Part shown: piece by piece, positions 1 through 8,213 of the stretch
Position numbering within the stretch: position 1 is the stretch's first letter
Layout of the letters: each line of letters opens with the position of its first letter
Source: Stenotrophomonas maltophilia R551-3
Lineage (GTDB): Bacteria > Pseudomonadota > Gammaproteobacteria > Xanthomonadales > Xanthomonadaceae
Direction: 5' to 3'
DNA: 64,000 nucleotides
Assembly: GCF_000020665.1 (NCBI RefSeq)
Contig: NC_011071.1
Location: 1,850,501 to 1,914,500 of the forward strand
Notes under the pieces: generated by a model
The model's database searches: none
Seen by the model: the letters and a program-made list of their open reading frames with translations, nothing else
What the model was told of the DNA's origin: nothing
Made by a program: the position numbers and the translations under genes

Positions 1-675
1 GGCTTCGTGACCGACGCGGTTGCAGCTCAGCACCGGCAGGCCGTTGGCCACGGCGTGGCCGCGGTGGCTCAGCACCCAGGCGTCGCGCTGGCGGGTCTTC
101 TCGTCCTGCACATCGTCCGGGTCCCAGCCGATCGCGGTCGGGTACAGCAGCAGTTCGGCGCCGGCCAGCGCCATCAGGCGTGCCGCTTCCGGATACCACT
201 GGTCCCAGCACACCAGTACGCCGAGGCGGCCCACCGAGGTATCGATCGGCTTGAAGCCGATGTCGCCCGGGGTGAAGTAGAACTTTTCGTAGAAGCCCGG
301 GTCGTCCGGAATGTGCATCTTGCGGTACTTGCCGAGCAGCGTGCCGTCTTTCTCGAACACCACGGCGGTGTTGTGGTACAGGCCGGCGGCGCGGCGCTCG
401 AACAGCGAGCCGACCAGCACCACGCCATGCTTCTTCGCCAGCGCGCCCAGGCGCTCGGTGCTCGGGCCCGGGATCGGCTCGGCCAGGTCGAACTCATCGA
501 CCGACTCGTGCTGGCAGAAATAAGGACCGTTGTGCAGTTCCTGCAGCAGCACCAGCTTGGCACCCTGGGCAGCCGCCTCGGCCACGCGTGCTTCGATCAC
601 CGCCAGGTTGGCGGCGGCATCACCGTGGTTGCGCTCCTGGATCAGGGCGACGGTAAGGGGGCTGCGCGAGTTCAT
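1..675 (-). CDS. aguB: N-carbamoylputrescine amidase, C-terminus cut by window edge
   Basis: Nitrilase-superfamily enzyme that hydrolyses N-carbamoylputrescine to putrescine, the last step of the agmatine route. The frame is open from the ATG at 675 to base 1, giving the first 225 residues of a protein normally near 290. The nitrilase catalytic triad is visible: Glu46 in LLQELHNG, Lys119 in KYRKMHIPD and Cys156 in LVCWDQWYPE. The motif GWDPDD and the ending GHAVANG...CNRVG fit the AguB family closely. It is read on the minus strand with aguA behind it, separated by a GTAG repeat pair, and together they would convert agmatine to putrescine in the cytoplasm. The identification rests on motifs and neighbour. 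Confidence 0.95.
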   Translation of the reverse strand, partial: MNSRSPLTVALIQERNHGDAAANLAVIEARVAEAAAQGAKLVLLQELHNGPYFCQHESVDEFDLAEPIPGPSTERLGALAKKHGVVLVGSLFERRAAGLYHNTAVVFEKDGTLLGKYRKMHIPDDPGFYEKFYFTPGDIGFKPIDTSVGRLGVLVCWDQWYPEAARLMALAGAELLLYPTAIGWDPDDVQDEKTRQRDAWVLSHRGHAVANGLPVLSCNRVGHEA

Positions 676-762
676 GCGGGGCGTTCCTGCGGGGGAAAAC
701 CTGCATGTTAGCGCGGATGGGATGCTGCGGCGTGTCGGCCGCTGAATGGGTGCATGCAACCG

Positions 763-831
763 GTAGCGCCGGGCCATGCCCGGCGGATTTTCCAGATGCC
801 GCTGCGCTCGCCGGGCATGGCCCGGCGCTAC
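763..831. repeat. SMAG/GTAG palindrome pair between aguB and aguA
   Basis: Two hairpins face each other: GTAGCGCCGGGCCATGCCCGGC on one side and its reverse complement ending GGCGCTAC on the other. This is the head-to-head dimer form of the S. maltophilia GTAG repeat family. It fills the gap between the two agu genes and could affect mRNA stability or processing. Confidence 0.85.
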
Positions 832-839
832 CGCGCGAT

Positions 840-1877
840 TTATGCCTTCAACAGGCCTTCCGGCAGCTGCATGGTGATGCAGTGCAGGCTGCCGTTCTGC
901 CAGATCAGCGAGCGGCACGGCACCTGCACGATCTCGCGGCCCGGGTGCGCCTGCGCCAGTACATCGCGGGCCAGGTCGTCAGCCGGATCGCCGTAGGCCG
1001 GCATCAGCACCGCGCCGTTGACGATCAGGTAGTTGGCGTACGACGCAGCCAGGCGGCGGCCTTCGTCGATCACCGGCTGTGCCCACGGCAGCGGGAACAA
1101 GCGGTACGGCTGCCCATCCTTGGTACGCAGTGCGGCCAGCTCGTTGCCCATCGCCTGCAGCTCGGCGTAATGCGAGTCGCTTTCGTCGTCGCAGGCCTGG
1201 TAGACGATGCTGTCGGCCGAGGCGAAGCGGGCGAGGGTGTCGATGTGGGCGTCGGTGTCGTCGCCTTCCAGGTAACCGTGGTCCAGCCACAGCACGCGGT
1301 CCTGCTGCAGCCAGCCGGCCAGGTCGGCGGTCAGGCTTGCCCGGTCGCGGTCCGGGTGGCGCTCGTGCAGGCACTTCCAGGTGGTCAGCAGGGTGCCTTC
1401 ACCGTCGGTCTCGATGCCGCCGCCTTCCAGCGCGAACGGGATGCTGCGCACCGGTGCGTCGTTGAACACGCCGGCCTGGTCGAGCACGCCCACCAACTGG
1501 TCATCCAGGGTGGCATCGAACTTGCCGCCCCAGCCGGTGAAGCGGAAGTCCAGCAGCTGGAAGCCGCCATCGGCGCGGCGCAGGGTGATCGGGCCGGAGT
1601 CGCGCAGCCAGGTATCGTCGTAGGCCGCCGTGGTGAAGTGGACCTTGTCCATGTCGATGCGGTTGGAGCGCAGCCGCATTTCGGCATAGGTCTCCACATC
1701 GTCGTCGGCCACGCAGATCAGCACCGGCTGGAAGCGGGTGATGGCCGCGACCAGCGCGATGTAGGTCTCTTCCACCTGGCCCAGGCGGTCGGCCCAGTCG
1801 GTGTCGGCGGTGGGCCAGGCAATCAGGATGCCGCTCTGGGCTTCCCATTCGGCAGGAAAACGAAGGGTCTGGTTCAT
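840..1877 (-). CDS. aguA: Agmatine deiminase
   Basis: Hydrolyses agmatine to N-carbamoylputrescine and ammonia, feeding aguB. The 345-residue product has the pentein/porphyromonas-type peptidyl-arginine deiminase fold signatures: AWPTADTDW near the N-terminus, TWLRDSGP, FTGWGGKF, EGGGIETDG, the HIDT motif (His of the active site) and the nucleophile Cys333 in GSLHC close to the C-terminus. Length matches the family. The start at 1877 is an ATG giving MNQTLRFPAEW, the usual N-terminus. Its neighbour on the same strand is aguB, so a two-gene putrescine operon interrupted by a repeat is likely. Confidence 0.97.
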   Translation of the reverse strand: MNQTLRFPAEWEAQSGILIAWPTADTDWADRLGQVEETYIALVAAITRFQPVLICVADDDVETYAEMRLRSNRIDMDKVHFTTAAYDDTWLRDSGPITLRRADGGFQLLDFRFTGWGGKFDATLDDQLVGVLDQAGVFNDAPVRSIPFALEGGGIETDGEGTLLTTWKCLHERHPDRDRASLTADLAGWLQQDRVLWLDHGYLEGDDTDAHIDTLARFASADSIVYQACDDESDSHYAELQAMGNELAALRTKDGQPYRLFPLPWAQPVIDEGRRLAASYANYLIVNGAVLMPAYGDPADDLARDVLAQAHPGREIVQVPCRSLIWQNGSLHCITMQLPEGLLKA

Positions 1878-1916
1878 GGTCTCGCTACACAGGCCCGCGC
1901 ACGGCGGGTAAAGGGA

Positions 1917-2246
1917 TCAACGGATCGGCGGTTTCGGGCCGATTTCGTTCGGGTCCGCCTGGTTGGCCACCACGTTGATCACCTTCTGCTTCTCGAAGTA
2001 GACGGTGAACTGCGGGTACACCCAGCGGTTGATGGTCGGCCATTGGCGCTTCTGCCCGCCACGCGGCTGCAGCTGCTCGCTCGGCGCACCGAACTGCGAC
2101 TGCACCTGCTGCATGCTCTGGCCGCGCACGGGCAGGGCACCGGCCGGTTTTTCGCGGGCGCGGTCGACAAGCAGGGTATCGGCCAGCGCCGGTGTGGCGA
2201 CGGCCAGGGTGGCCAGCATGGCCAGGGCGGACAGGTAACGCTTCAT
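1917..2246 (-). CDS. Small exported protein of unknown function, BamE/SmpA-like pattern
   Basis: A 109-residue protein with a clear Sec signal peptide: MKRY, a hydrophobic stretch, then cleavage around ATPALA-D at residue 22. The mature part has the pattern RGQSMQQVQSQFGAPSE, which recalls the SmpA/OmlA (BamE) repeat, where a helix precedes a G-x-P turn, followed by a strand-rich segment (WVYPQFTVYFEKQKVINVV). It is therefore probably a small periplasmic protein with a BamE-like fold; no lipobox is seen. It lies between aguA and rpmJ on the same strand. Function is not known; the fold suggestion is an inference from the motif spacing. Confidence 0.8.
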   Translation of the reverse strand: MKRYLSALAMLATLAVATPALADTLLVDRAREKPAGALPVRGQSMQQVQSQFGAPSEQLQPRGGQKRQWPTINRWVYPQFTVYFEKQKVINVVANQADPNEIGPKPPIR

Positions 2247-2313
2247 CTCGAACTACTCCCCAGTGGTCAAGAACGGCGATTACAGCAAAAACGGCAGGAA
2301 AAAGCCGCATAAA

Positions 2314-2340
2314 CAAAAAACCGCCCGAAGGCGGCTTTTT
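2314..2340 (-). terminator. Rho-independent terminator after rpmJ
   Basis: Stem CCGCC/GGCGG with a four-base loop (2321-2334), followed on the minus strand by six T (2315-2320). It sits just past the rpmJ stop codon in the direction of transcription. The opposite side also carries five T, so it could work both ways. Confidence 0.75.
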
Positions 2341-2392
2341 GCATCGGGTCGGCCCCGCGTAGGGCCAGCCGCAGCCGCGAGGGCTGTGAGGC

Positions 2393-2518
2393 TTAGCGCT
2401 GACGCGCCTTGAAACGCGGGTTCGACTTGCAGATGACGAAGATCTTGCCACGACGACGCACGACCTTGCAGTCACGGTGACGGGCCTTCGCCGACTTCAG
2501 GGAGGACAGGACTTTCAT
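2393..2518 (-). CDS. rpmJ: 50S ribosomal protein L36, zinc-free form
   Basis: A 41-residue basic protein starting [17 protein letters not shown] and ending FKARQR, the standard xanthomonad L36. It contains only two cysteines (C17 and C30 region) and lacks the CxxC...C/H zinc ribbon of the typical 37-38 residue L36, so it belongs to the zinc-independent (C-minus, YkgO-like) type. The ATG at 2518 is chosen because the family begins MKVLSS; upstream in-frame codons are not conserved in character. It stands alone, away from the spc ribosomal operon, with its own terminator. Whether the genome carries a second, zinc-binding copy cannot be seen here. Confidence 0.95.
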   Translation of the reverse strand: MKVLSSLKSAKARHRDCKVVRRRGKIFVICKSNPRFKARQR

Positions 2519-2715
2519 GGCATACCTCGGCGTAAACAGTAGTTGTTCGGGTGGAGCGTGGCCGCGATATGCGAAAGACAATCGGCAGTTGACGCTCGTT
2601 CAAGCCCGCCATTCTACCGGGCTTTTCCTCGTGGTTTCAAGTGGTTGCACAAAAGATCCTGCTGGGGGCGTCTGGCAGGGGCTAGAATGGCCTCTTCACA
2701 CGCTCTGGGACCCCC

Positions 2716-3393
2716 ATGAATCCACTCGCTCCCGTCCTGACCATCGACGGCCCATCCGGGGCCGGCAAGGGTACCATCAGTCGCATCGTGGCGCGCCGGA
2801 TGGGCTGGCATTACCTGGATTCAGGCGCGCTGTACCGGGCGGTGGGCGTGGCTGCCAGCTGGGCCGACATCGATACCTCCGACGCCTCGGCGCTGGTCCG
2901 CTGCACCTTCGATACCCACGTTCAGTTTGTCGAGCAGGGTGAAGCCATGCGGGTCATGGTCAACGGCACCGATGCCACCGACGAGCTGCGCCTGGAGACC
3001 ACGGGCGCACTGGCCTCGGCCATTGCGGCCATCCCGGAGGTCCGTGCCGCCCTGAAGGAGCGCCAGCGCGCATTCAGGGAGCTGCCGGGCCTGGTCGCCG
3101 ACGGCCGCGACATGGGCACGGTGATCTTCCCGGATGCCTCCTACAAGGTCTTTCTGACCGCCAGTGCCGAGGAACGCGCCGAGCGCCGGCATAAGCAGTT
3201 GAAAGACAAGGGGGTTTCTGTTAACTTTGATGACCTCCTGCGCGAGATCATGGCCCGCGACGCCCGTGATGCTCAGCGTACCGTGGCGCCCCTGAAGCCG
3301 GCAGACGATGCTGTCCTCATCGACACCACAGGCATCGGCATCGATGATGTCGTTGCCCGAGTGATGGATCTGCTTCCGGTTCCGGCTGCCTGA
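2716..3393 (+). CDS. cmk: Cytidylate kinase
   Basis: Phosphorylates CMP and dCMP with ATP in pyrimidine nucleotide salvage. The 225-residue product has the P-loop GPSGAGKGT at residues 12-20, the CMP-binding segment YLDSGALYR, the [13 protein letters not shown] motif and the lid [11 protein letters not shown]. Length agrees with the family (about 225-230). It starts with ATG at 2716 and lies directly upstream of rpsA and ihfB, the gene order seen in E. coli and most gammaproteobacteria, so some co-transcription into rpsA is likely. Nothing unusual in the coding sequence. Confidence 0.98.
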   Translation: MNPLAPVLTIDGPSGAGKGTISRIVARRMGWHYLDSGALYRAVGVAASWADIDTSDASALVRCTFDTHVQFVEQGEAMRVMVNGTDATDELRLETTGALASAIAAIPEVRAALKERQRAFRELPGLVADGRDMGTVIFPDASYKVFLTASAEERAERRHKQLKDKGVSVNFDDLLREIMARDARDAQRTVAPLKPADDAVLIDTTGIGIDDVVARVMDLLPVPAA

Positions 3394-3591
3394 TCCGTTC
3401 GCGCGGGAGTACTGCCAGCAACACCGGTGGTGGTCGCGCAAAGCAGTGCTGTACCAGCTCCGTCGCGCAATGATGCGTGGCGGTTTTCCTACTACACACG
3501 ACCTGCGTTTCCGGGGTCGACCAACAGGCGGGCGGTCGCCATTCCCCTGAAGGGGACGCCACCGACCCATGTGTCCAACAGAGTAAATCTA

Positions 3592-5277
3592 ATGACCGAA
3601 TCATTTGCCGAACTGTTTGAAGCCAGCCAGGCCAACCTGGCCAAGCTGAAGCCGGGCGCCATCGTCAGCGGTACCGTTGTTGAAGTCCGCGGCGACGTCG
3701 TGGTGATCAACGCTGGCCTGAAGTCTGAAGGCATCGTGCCGATCGAACAGTTCCGTAACGACGCTGGCGAAATCGACGTCGCCGAAGGCGACATCGTCAA
3801 GGTCGCCCTCGACTCGATCGAGAACGGCTTCGGCGAAACCGTCCTGTCGCGCGAGAAGGCCAAGCGCGCGATGGTGTGGGACGAGCTGGAAGAAGCGTTG
3901 GAAAAGAACGAAACCATCACCGGCCGCATCAGCGGCAAGGTCAAGGGTGGTTTCACCGTGGACATCAAGGATGTCCGCGCCTTCCTGCCGGGTTCCCTGG
4001 TCGATGTGCGCCCGGTGCGCGATCCGGCCTACCTGGAAGGCAAGGAGCTCGAGTTCAAGCTCATCAAGCTGGACCGCAAGCGTAACAACGTCGTGGTTTC
4101 GCGCCGCGCTGTCGTCGAAAGCGAGCACTCGGAAGAGCGCGAGCAGCTGATGGACAAGCTGCAGGAAGGCGCGATCCTGAAGGGTGTCGTCAAGAACCTG
4201 ACCGACTACGGCGCATTCGTGGACCTGGGCGGTATCGACGGCCTGCTGCACATCACCGACATGGCATGGAAGCGCGTGCGCCATCCGTCCGAAGTCGTGA
4301 ACGTCGGCGACGAGCTGGACGTGCGCGTGCTGAAGTTCGACCGCGAGCGCAACCGCGTTTCGCTGGGCCTGAAGCAGCTGGGCGAAGATCCGTGGGATAA
4401 CATCGCCCGTCGTTACCCGGCCAACAGCCGCGTCTTCGGCAAGGTCTCCAACGTCACCGATTACGGCGCGTTCGTCGAGATCGAGCCGGGCGTCGAAGGC
4501 CTGGTGCACGTTTCCGAGATGGATTGGACCAACAAGAACGTCAACCCGTCCAAGGTTGTGCAGGTCGGTGACGAAGTTGAAGTCATGGTCCTGGACGTGG
4601 ACGAGGAGCGTCGCCGCATCTCGCTGGGCATGAAGCAGGTTGCCGCCAATCCGTGGGAAACCTTCGCTGCCACCCACAAGAAGGGTGACAAGGTGTCGGG
4701 CCAGATCAAGTCGATCACCGACTTCGGCATCTTCATCGGCCTGGACGGCGGCATCGACGGCCTGGTTCACCTGTCCGACATCAGCTGGGCGACCACTGGC
4801 GAAGACATCGTTCGCAACTTCAAGAAGGGCGACACCCTGGACGCGGTTGTCCTGGCTGTCGATCCGGAGCGTGAGCGCATCTCGCTGGGCGTCAAGCAGC
4901 TGGAGCAGGATCCGTTCGGCCAGTACATGGCCGCCAATCCGAAGGGCTCCAAGGTTGAAGGCGTGGTGAAGGAAGTCGACGCCAAGGGCGCGATCATCGA
5001 GCTGGCTGACGGCATCGAAGGTTACGTTTCGGCTCGCGACATCGCCAACGAGCGCGTTGACGACGCCACCCAGCACCTGAAGGTCGGCGACAAGGTCGAA
5101 GCCAAGTTCGTGGGCATGGACCGCAAGGGCCGTACCCTGCAGCTGTCGATCAAGGCCAAGGACGACGCGGAAATGCGCGAAGTGCTGGAGGAATACCAGT
5201 CCTCTTCGGCTGCCAGCGGCACCACCCAGCTGGGCGCGCTGCTGCGTGCACAGCTGAGCGGCAACAAGTCCGAGTAA
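3592..5277 (+). CDS. rpsA: 30S ribosomal protein S1
   Basis: Binds mRNA on the 30S subunit and helps start translation of weakly structured or leaderless messages. The 561-residue protein has six S1/OB-fold repeats, seen as repeated G-x-V-x-x-V-T-D-Y/F-G-A/I-F-V blocks (for example [41 protein letters not shown]). I chose ATG 3592 ([12 protein letters not shown]) because it matches the family N-terminus; an in-frame extension to 3427 is non-conserved leader. No good Shine-Dalgarno precedes the ATG (AACAGAGTAAATCTA), as known for E. coli rpsA, which is autoregulated by S1 itself. Codon use is extremely biased, as expected for a highly expressed gene. Confidence 0.98.
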   Translation: MTESFAELFEASQANLAKLKPGAIVSGTVVEVRGDVVVINAGLKSEGIVPIEQFRNDAGEIDVAEGDIVKVALDSIENGFGETVLSREKAKRAMVWDELEEALEKNETITGRISGKVKGGFTVDIKDVRAFLPGSLVDVRPVRDPAYLEGKELEFKLIKLDRKRNNVVVSRRAVVESEHSEEREQLMDKLQEGAILKGVVKNLTDYGAFVDLGGIDGLLHITDMAWKRVRHPSEVVNVGDELDVRVLKFDRERNRVSLGLKQLGEDPWDNIARRYPANSRVFGKVSNVTDYGAFVEIEPGVEGLVHVSEMDWTNKNVNPSKVVQVGDEVEVMVLDVDEERRRISLGMKQVAANPWETFAATHKKGDKVSGQIKSITDFGIFIGLDGGIDGLVHLSDISWATTGEDIVRNFKKGDTLDAVVLAVDPERERISLGVKQLEQDPFGQYMAANPKGSKVEGVVKEVDAKGAIIELADGIEGYVSARDIANERVDDATQHLKVGDKVEAKFVGMDRKGRTLQLSIKAKDDAEMREVLEEYQSSSAASGTTQLGALLRAQLSGNKSE

Positions 5278-5306
5278 TCGGCCTTACGCTGTTCGTTGTT
5301 TCCTGG

Positions 5307-5334
5307 ACGGCCCGGGCATTGCCCGGGCCGTTTC
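5307..5334 (+). terminator. Hairpin terminator after rpsA
   Basis: A ten base-pair GC stem CGGCCCGGGC/GCCCGGGCCG around the triloop ATT, followed by only TTTC. It lies 30 bp past the rpsA stop and 30 bp before ihfB, so it probably separates or attenuates transcription into ihfB. Confidence 0.75.
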
Positions 5335-5364
5335 AGGCTGAGATGCCCCTGATGTGAGCCGGTA

Positions 5365-5670
5365 ATGACCAAATCCGAACTGATCGAAATCCTTGCGCGC
5401 CGGCAGGCGCACCTGAAGGCCGATGATGTCGATCTGGCGGTCAAGTCATTGCTGGAAATGATGGGCGGTTCCCTCTCTGCCGGGGATCGCATCGAAATCC
5501 GCGGCTTTGGCAGCTTCTCGCTGCACTATCGTCCGCCACGCCTGGGTCGCAACCCGAAGACCGGCGAATCGGTTGCCCTTCCGGGCAAGCACGTCCCCCA
5601 TTTCAAGCCGGGCAAGGAACTGCGCGAGCGGGTCAGCAGTGTGCTGCCGCTGGACGCCGATCCGGCCTGA
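5365..5670 (+). CDS. ihfB: Integration host factor subunit beta
   Basis: DNA-bending protein of the HU/IHF family; with IhfA forms the heterodimer that bends DNA at specific sites. The 101-residue product starts [13 protein letters not shown] and has the DNA-binding beta-arm with the signature GRNPKTGE (residues 61-68) carrying the intercalating proline, and the dimer core [10 protein letters not shown]. The cmk-rpsA-ihfB order is conserved among gammaproteobacteria. A stop follows at 5670, then lapA 77 bp later. Identification as the beta rather than alpha subunit rests on the N-terminus and position after rpsA. Confidence 0.97.
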
Positions 5671-5747
5671 GCCCGCCGTCGCGCCACCGCGTGCGAATCG
5701 AGCCGCGAGTCGGATAAGCTACGGTCTCCTGCCACTGGAGCTGTCGC

Positions 5748-6032
5748 ATGAAGGTTTTTCGTCTGCTGGTGCTGCTGGCGGTGCTGATCCTTGGACTGAT
5801 CATTGGTGCGGTCAACATGACGGCCATGTCGATCAACCTGTTGTTCACCCAATTGAATACGTCCGTCGGCGTGGCGCTGATTGCCGCGCTGCTGATCGGC
5901 GTGATCGTCGGTGCAGGCCTGGTGCTGGTGAGCGTGGTCATTCCGCTCTACAGCCAGCTGCGCCGCGCCAACAAGTCCGTTGCCGCCACGCCGGCGCCGG
6001 TGGTTCCCCCGCAATCTTTTGATGGACGCTGA
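5748..6032 (+). CDS. lapA: LapA family inner-membrane protein (DUF1049)
   Basis: Small inner-membrane protein (94 residues) with two transmembrane segments, about residues 4-22 and 42-66, joined by a loop containing NMTAMSINLLF, the DUF1049/LapA signature. In E. coli LapA works with LapB in control of lipopolysaccharide assembly. The start ATG 5748 follows a GGAG box. lapB begins six bases after the stop, so the two are certainly co-transcribed. The proline/alanine-rich tail after residue 75 is probably a flexible cytoplasmic tail. Confidence 0.93.
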   Translation: MKVFRLLVLLAVLILGLIIGAVNMTAMSINLLFTQLNTSVGVALIAALLIGVIVGAGLVLVSVVIPLYSQLRRANKSVAATPAPVVPPQSFDGR

Positions 6033-6038
6033 CCGAAG

Positions 6039-7217
6039 ATGGATTTCGTCACCGAGTGGCTGTGGTTTTTCCTGTTCGTTCCGCTGGCCGCGTTGGCCGG
6101 ATGGGTGATCGGCCGGCGTGGCGGGCAACGCCACGGTGACAACCAGGTCAGCCGCCTGTCCAGCACCTATTTCCGCGGCCTGAACTACCTGCTCAACGAA
6201 CAGCCAGACAAGGCCATCGAGCTGTTCCTGCACATCGCCGAGCTGGACAAGGAAACCTTCGAGACCCAGGTCGCGCTGGGCCATCTGTTCCGCCGCCGGG
6301 GTGAAGTCGATCGCGCCATCCGCCTGCACCAGGGCCTGGTCAACCGCCACGACCTGAGCGACGCGCAGCGCGTGCAGGCACTGCTGGCACTGGGCGAGGA
6401 CTACATGAAGTCCGGCCTGCTGGATCGCGCCGAGACCGTGTTCACCGAACTGGCACAGCTGGACCAGCGTGCTCCGCAGGCGCTCAAGCACCTGATCGGC
6501 ATTTACCAGGCCGAGCGTGACTGGGAAAAGGCGATCGACAATGCCACCCGCTTCGAGGACGTGACCGGCGAGCCGATGGGCAAGCTGATCGGCCAGTTCG
6601 AGTGCGAGCTGGCCGAGCGCTTCCGCGGTGCCGGCAAGCTGGAAGAGGCGAGGGCGGCGATTGCCCGCGCCTACCAGGCCGACGCGATGTCGGTGCGTGC
6701 CGGCATCATCGAGGGCCGCCTGGAAACGGATGCCGGCAACGCAGAAGCAGCCGTGCGCGCGTTCGAGCGCGCGGCCCGCAACGATCCCGAGTACCTGCCC
6801 GAGCTGCTGCCGGCGCTGATGGCCAACTACCGCAAGGTCGGTGACCTCGGCGGTGCGCGTGCCTTCCTGTCGGAAATGACCGAGCACTATCGCGGCATCG
6901 CCCCGGTGCTGGCGCTGACCCGCCTGATGGAAGAGCAGGAGGGCGTGGCCCCGGCCCGTGCCTACCTCGGCCGCCAGCTCAAGGATCGTCCTTCGGTACG
7001 TGGCGAGTCCGCGCTGATCGACCTGACCCTGGCAGAAGGCGCCGATTCCACGGCGACCCTGCACGACCTCAAGCACATCACCGACCAGCTGCTGGTCCGC
7101 AACCCCGCTTACCGCTGCACCCGCTGCGGCTTCGGTGCGCGCACCCACCACTGGCAGTGCCCGAGCTGCAAGGAGTGGGGCACGGTCAAGCCACTGCTGA
7201 ACTACGCGGTGCTCTGA
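6039..7217 (+). CDS. lapB: Lipopolysaccharide assembly protein B, TPR and rubredoxin domains
   Basis: Membrane-anchored adaptor that, in E. coli, guides FtsH to LpxC and so sets lipopolysaccharide output. The 392-residue product has an N-terminal membrane anchor (WLWFFLFVPLAALAGWVIG), a short basic stretch, a long set of TPR helices from about residue 45 to 330, and a C-terminal rubredoxin-type metal knuckle with Cys360, Cys363, Cys374 and Cys377. Length and architecture match LapB (YciM) exactly. It is six bases behind lapA. The next gene, a sugar-phosphate transferase, begins three bases after the stop, so lipopolysaccharide control and O-chain synthesis appear to be in one operon here. Confidence 0.96.
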   Translation: MDFVTEWLWFFLFVPLAALAGWVIGRRGGQRHGDNQVSRLSSTYFRGLNYLLNEQPDKAIELFLHIAELDKETFETQVALGHLFRRRGEVDRAIRLHQGLVNRHDLSDAQRVQALLALGEDYMKSGLLDRAETVFTELAQLDQRAPQALKHLIGIYQAERDWEKAIDNATRFEDVTGEPMGKLIGQFECELAERFRGAGKLEEARAAIARAYQADAMSVRAGIIEGRLETDAGNAEAAVRAFERAARNDPEYLPELLPALMANYRKVGDLGGARAFLSEMTEHYRGIAPVLALTRLMEEQEGVAPARAYLGRQLKDRPSVRGESALIDLTLAEGADSTATLHDLKHITDQLLVRNPAYRCTRCGFGARTHHWQCPSCKEWGTVKPLLNYAVL

Positions 7218-7220
7218 TCC

Positions 7221-8210
7221 ATGCCGTGGTTTGTGATGGGGGCGCTGCTGGGATTGGCCCTGCTGAGTGCGGCGCTGACCTGGGCGGCACGCGGTTACGC
7301 GCTGCGCCGGCAGCTGATGGACCAGCCCGGCGAGCGCCGCAGCCATAGCGTGGCAACCCCGCGCGGTGGCGGCATTGCCATCGTCATCAGCCTGCTCGTT
7401 ACGGCGGGCGTGGCGATGTGGGCCTGGCCCGAAGCAACGCCCAGCCTGCTGGTTGCCAGTCTCGGCCTGGTCCTGGTCGCGGGCATCGGCTGGTGGGACG
7501 ACCACAAGCCGCTTCCGGCCATGCGCCGACTGCTGGTGCATTTCATTGCCGCCGCACTGCTGGCGGCGTTGGTCAAGGTTCATGGTGGCAGCTGGGTGCT
7601 GGCCGTACTGGTGCTGCTGTTCACCGCCTCGCTGATCAACATCTGGAACTTCATGGATGGGATCAACGGCATTGCCGCCAGCCAGGCCATCGTGGTCGCT
7701 CTGGGCCTGGCGCCGGTGCTGCCCTGGCCGTATTCGCTCGCAGCCGTGGCGTTGGGCCTGGCCTGCCTGGGATTCCTGCCGTTCAACTTTCCGCGGGCAC
7801 GGATCTTCATGGGCGATGTCGGAAGTGGCGCGCTGGGGTACGCCGTGGCGGTGGTTCTGGCGATCGCCAGCGTGCGTACCGACATCAACTGGATCCTGCT
7901 GTTGGTGCCGGCCTCGGCGTTCCTTGTGGACGCAGGCTTCACACTGCTGGCGCGCATCATTTCGGGGCAACGCTGGACGGAACCCCATACCCAGCACGTC
8001 TACCAGAGGGCGGTGCAGGCAGGAGCCAGCCACGCCCTGGTGACAGGGATGTACTTTGCTTTGGGCCTGTTCAGTATTACAGTGCTTAATGTCTGCTCGA
8101 ATTTGCAGCCGAGGTGGGAGGCTGTCGTGGCGATCGCGTGGTTCATTGCGCTGAGCGTCCTTTGGCTCCTCCTGCGCAATGGATTGCGTCACCGACAAGG
8201 AACTATCTGA
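7221..8210 (+). CDS. Undecaprenyl-phosphate sugar-1-phosphate transferase, WecA/MraY family
   Basis: Integral membrane enzyme (329 residues, about ten hydrophobic segments) of the MraY/WecA/WbpL family that loads a sugar-1-phosphate onto undecaprenyl phosphate to start O-antigen or exopolysaccharide repeat synthesis. Family motifs are present: RSHSVATPRGGGIAI near the N-terminus, GWWDDH on an early cytoplasmic loop, the catalytic NFMDGINGIA, and GDVGSGALGY. It follows lapB by three bases and precedes a CapD/WbpM-like gene by three bases, so all belong to one transcript. The sugar donor (GlcNAc, FucNAc or QuiNAc) cannot be told from sequence; the neighbouring WbpM-like enzyme suggests a 6-deoxy-HexNAc. 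Confidence 0.93.
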   Translation: MPWFVMGALLGLALLSAALTWAARGYALRRQLMDQPGERRSHSVATPRGGGIAIVISLLVTAGVAMWAWPEATPSLLVASLGLVLVAGIGWWDDHKPLPAMRRLLVHFIAAALLAALVKVHGGSWVLAVLVLLFTASLINIWNFMDGINGIAASQAIVVALGLAPVLPWPYSLAAVALGLACLGFLPFNFPRARIFMGDVGSGALGYAVAVVLAIASVRTDINWILLLVPASAFLVDAGFTLLARIISGQRWTEPHTQHVYQRAVQAGASHALVTGMYFALGLFSITVLNVCSNLQPRWEAVVAIAWFIALSVLWLLLRNGLRHRQGTI

Positions 8211-8213
8211 CTC

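Noticed and set aside
2602..2628. Hairpin AAGCCCG...CGGGCTTTTCC as a terminator
   Set aside because: It lies between two divergent genes with no transcript clearly ending there, and the T run is broken; possibly part of a promoter region.
5526..8198. An 890-codon minus-strand frame over lapA, lapB and the WecA-like gene
   Set aside because: Same antisense artefact; the plus-strand genes have motifs, ribosome sites and tight spacing.
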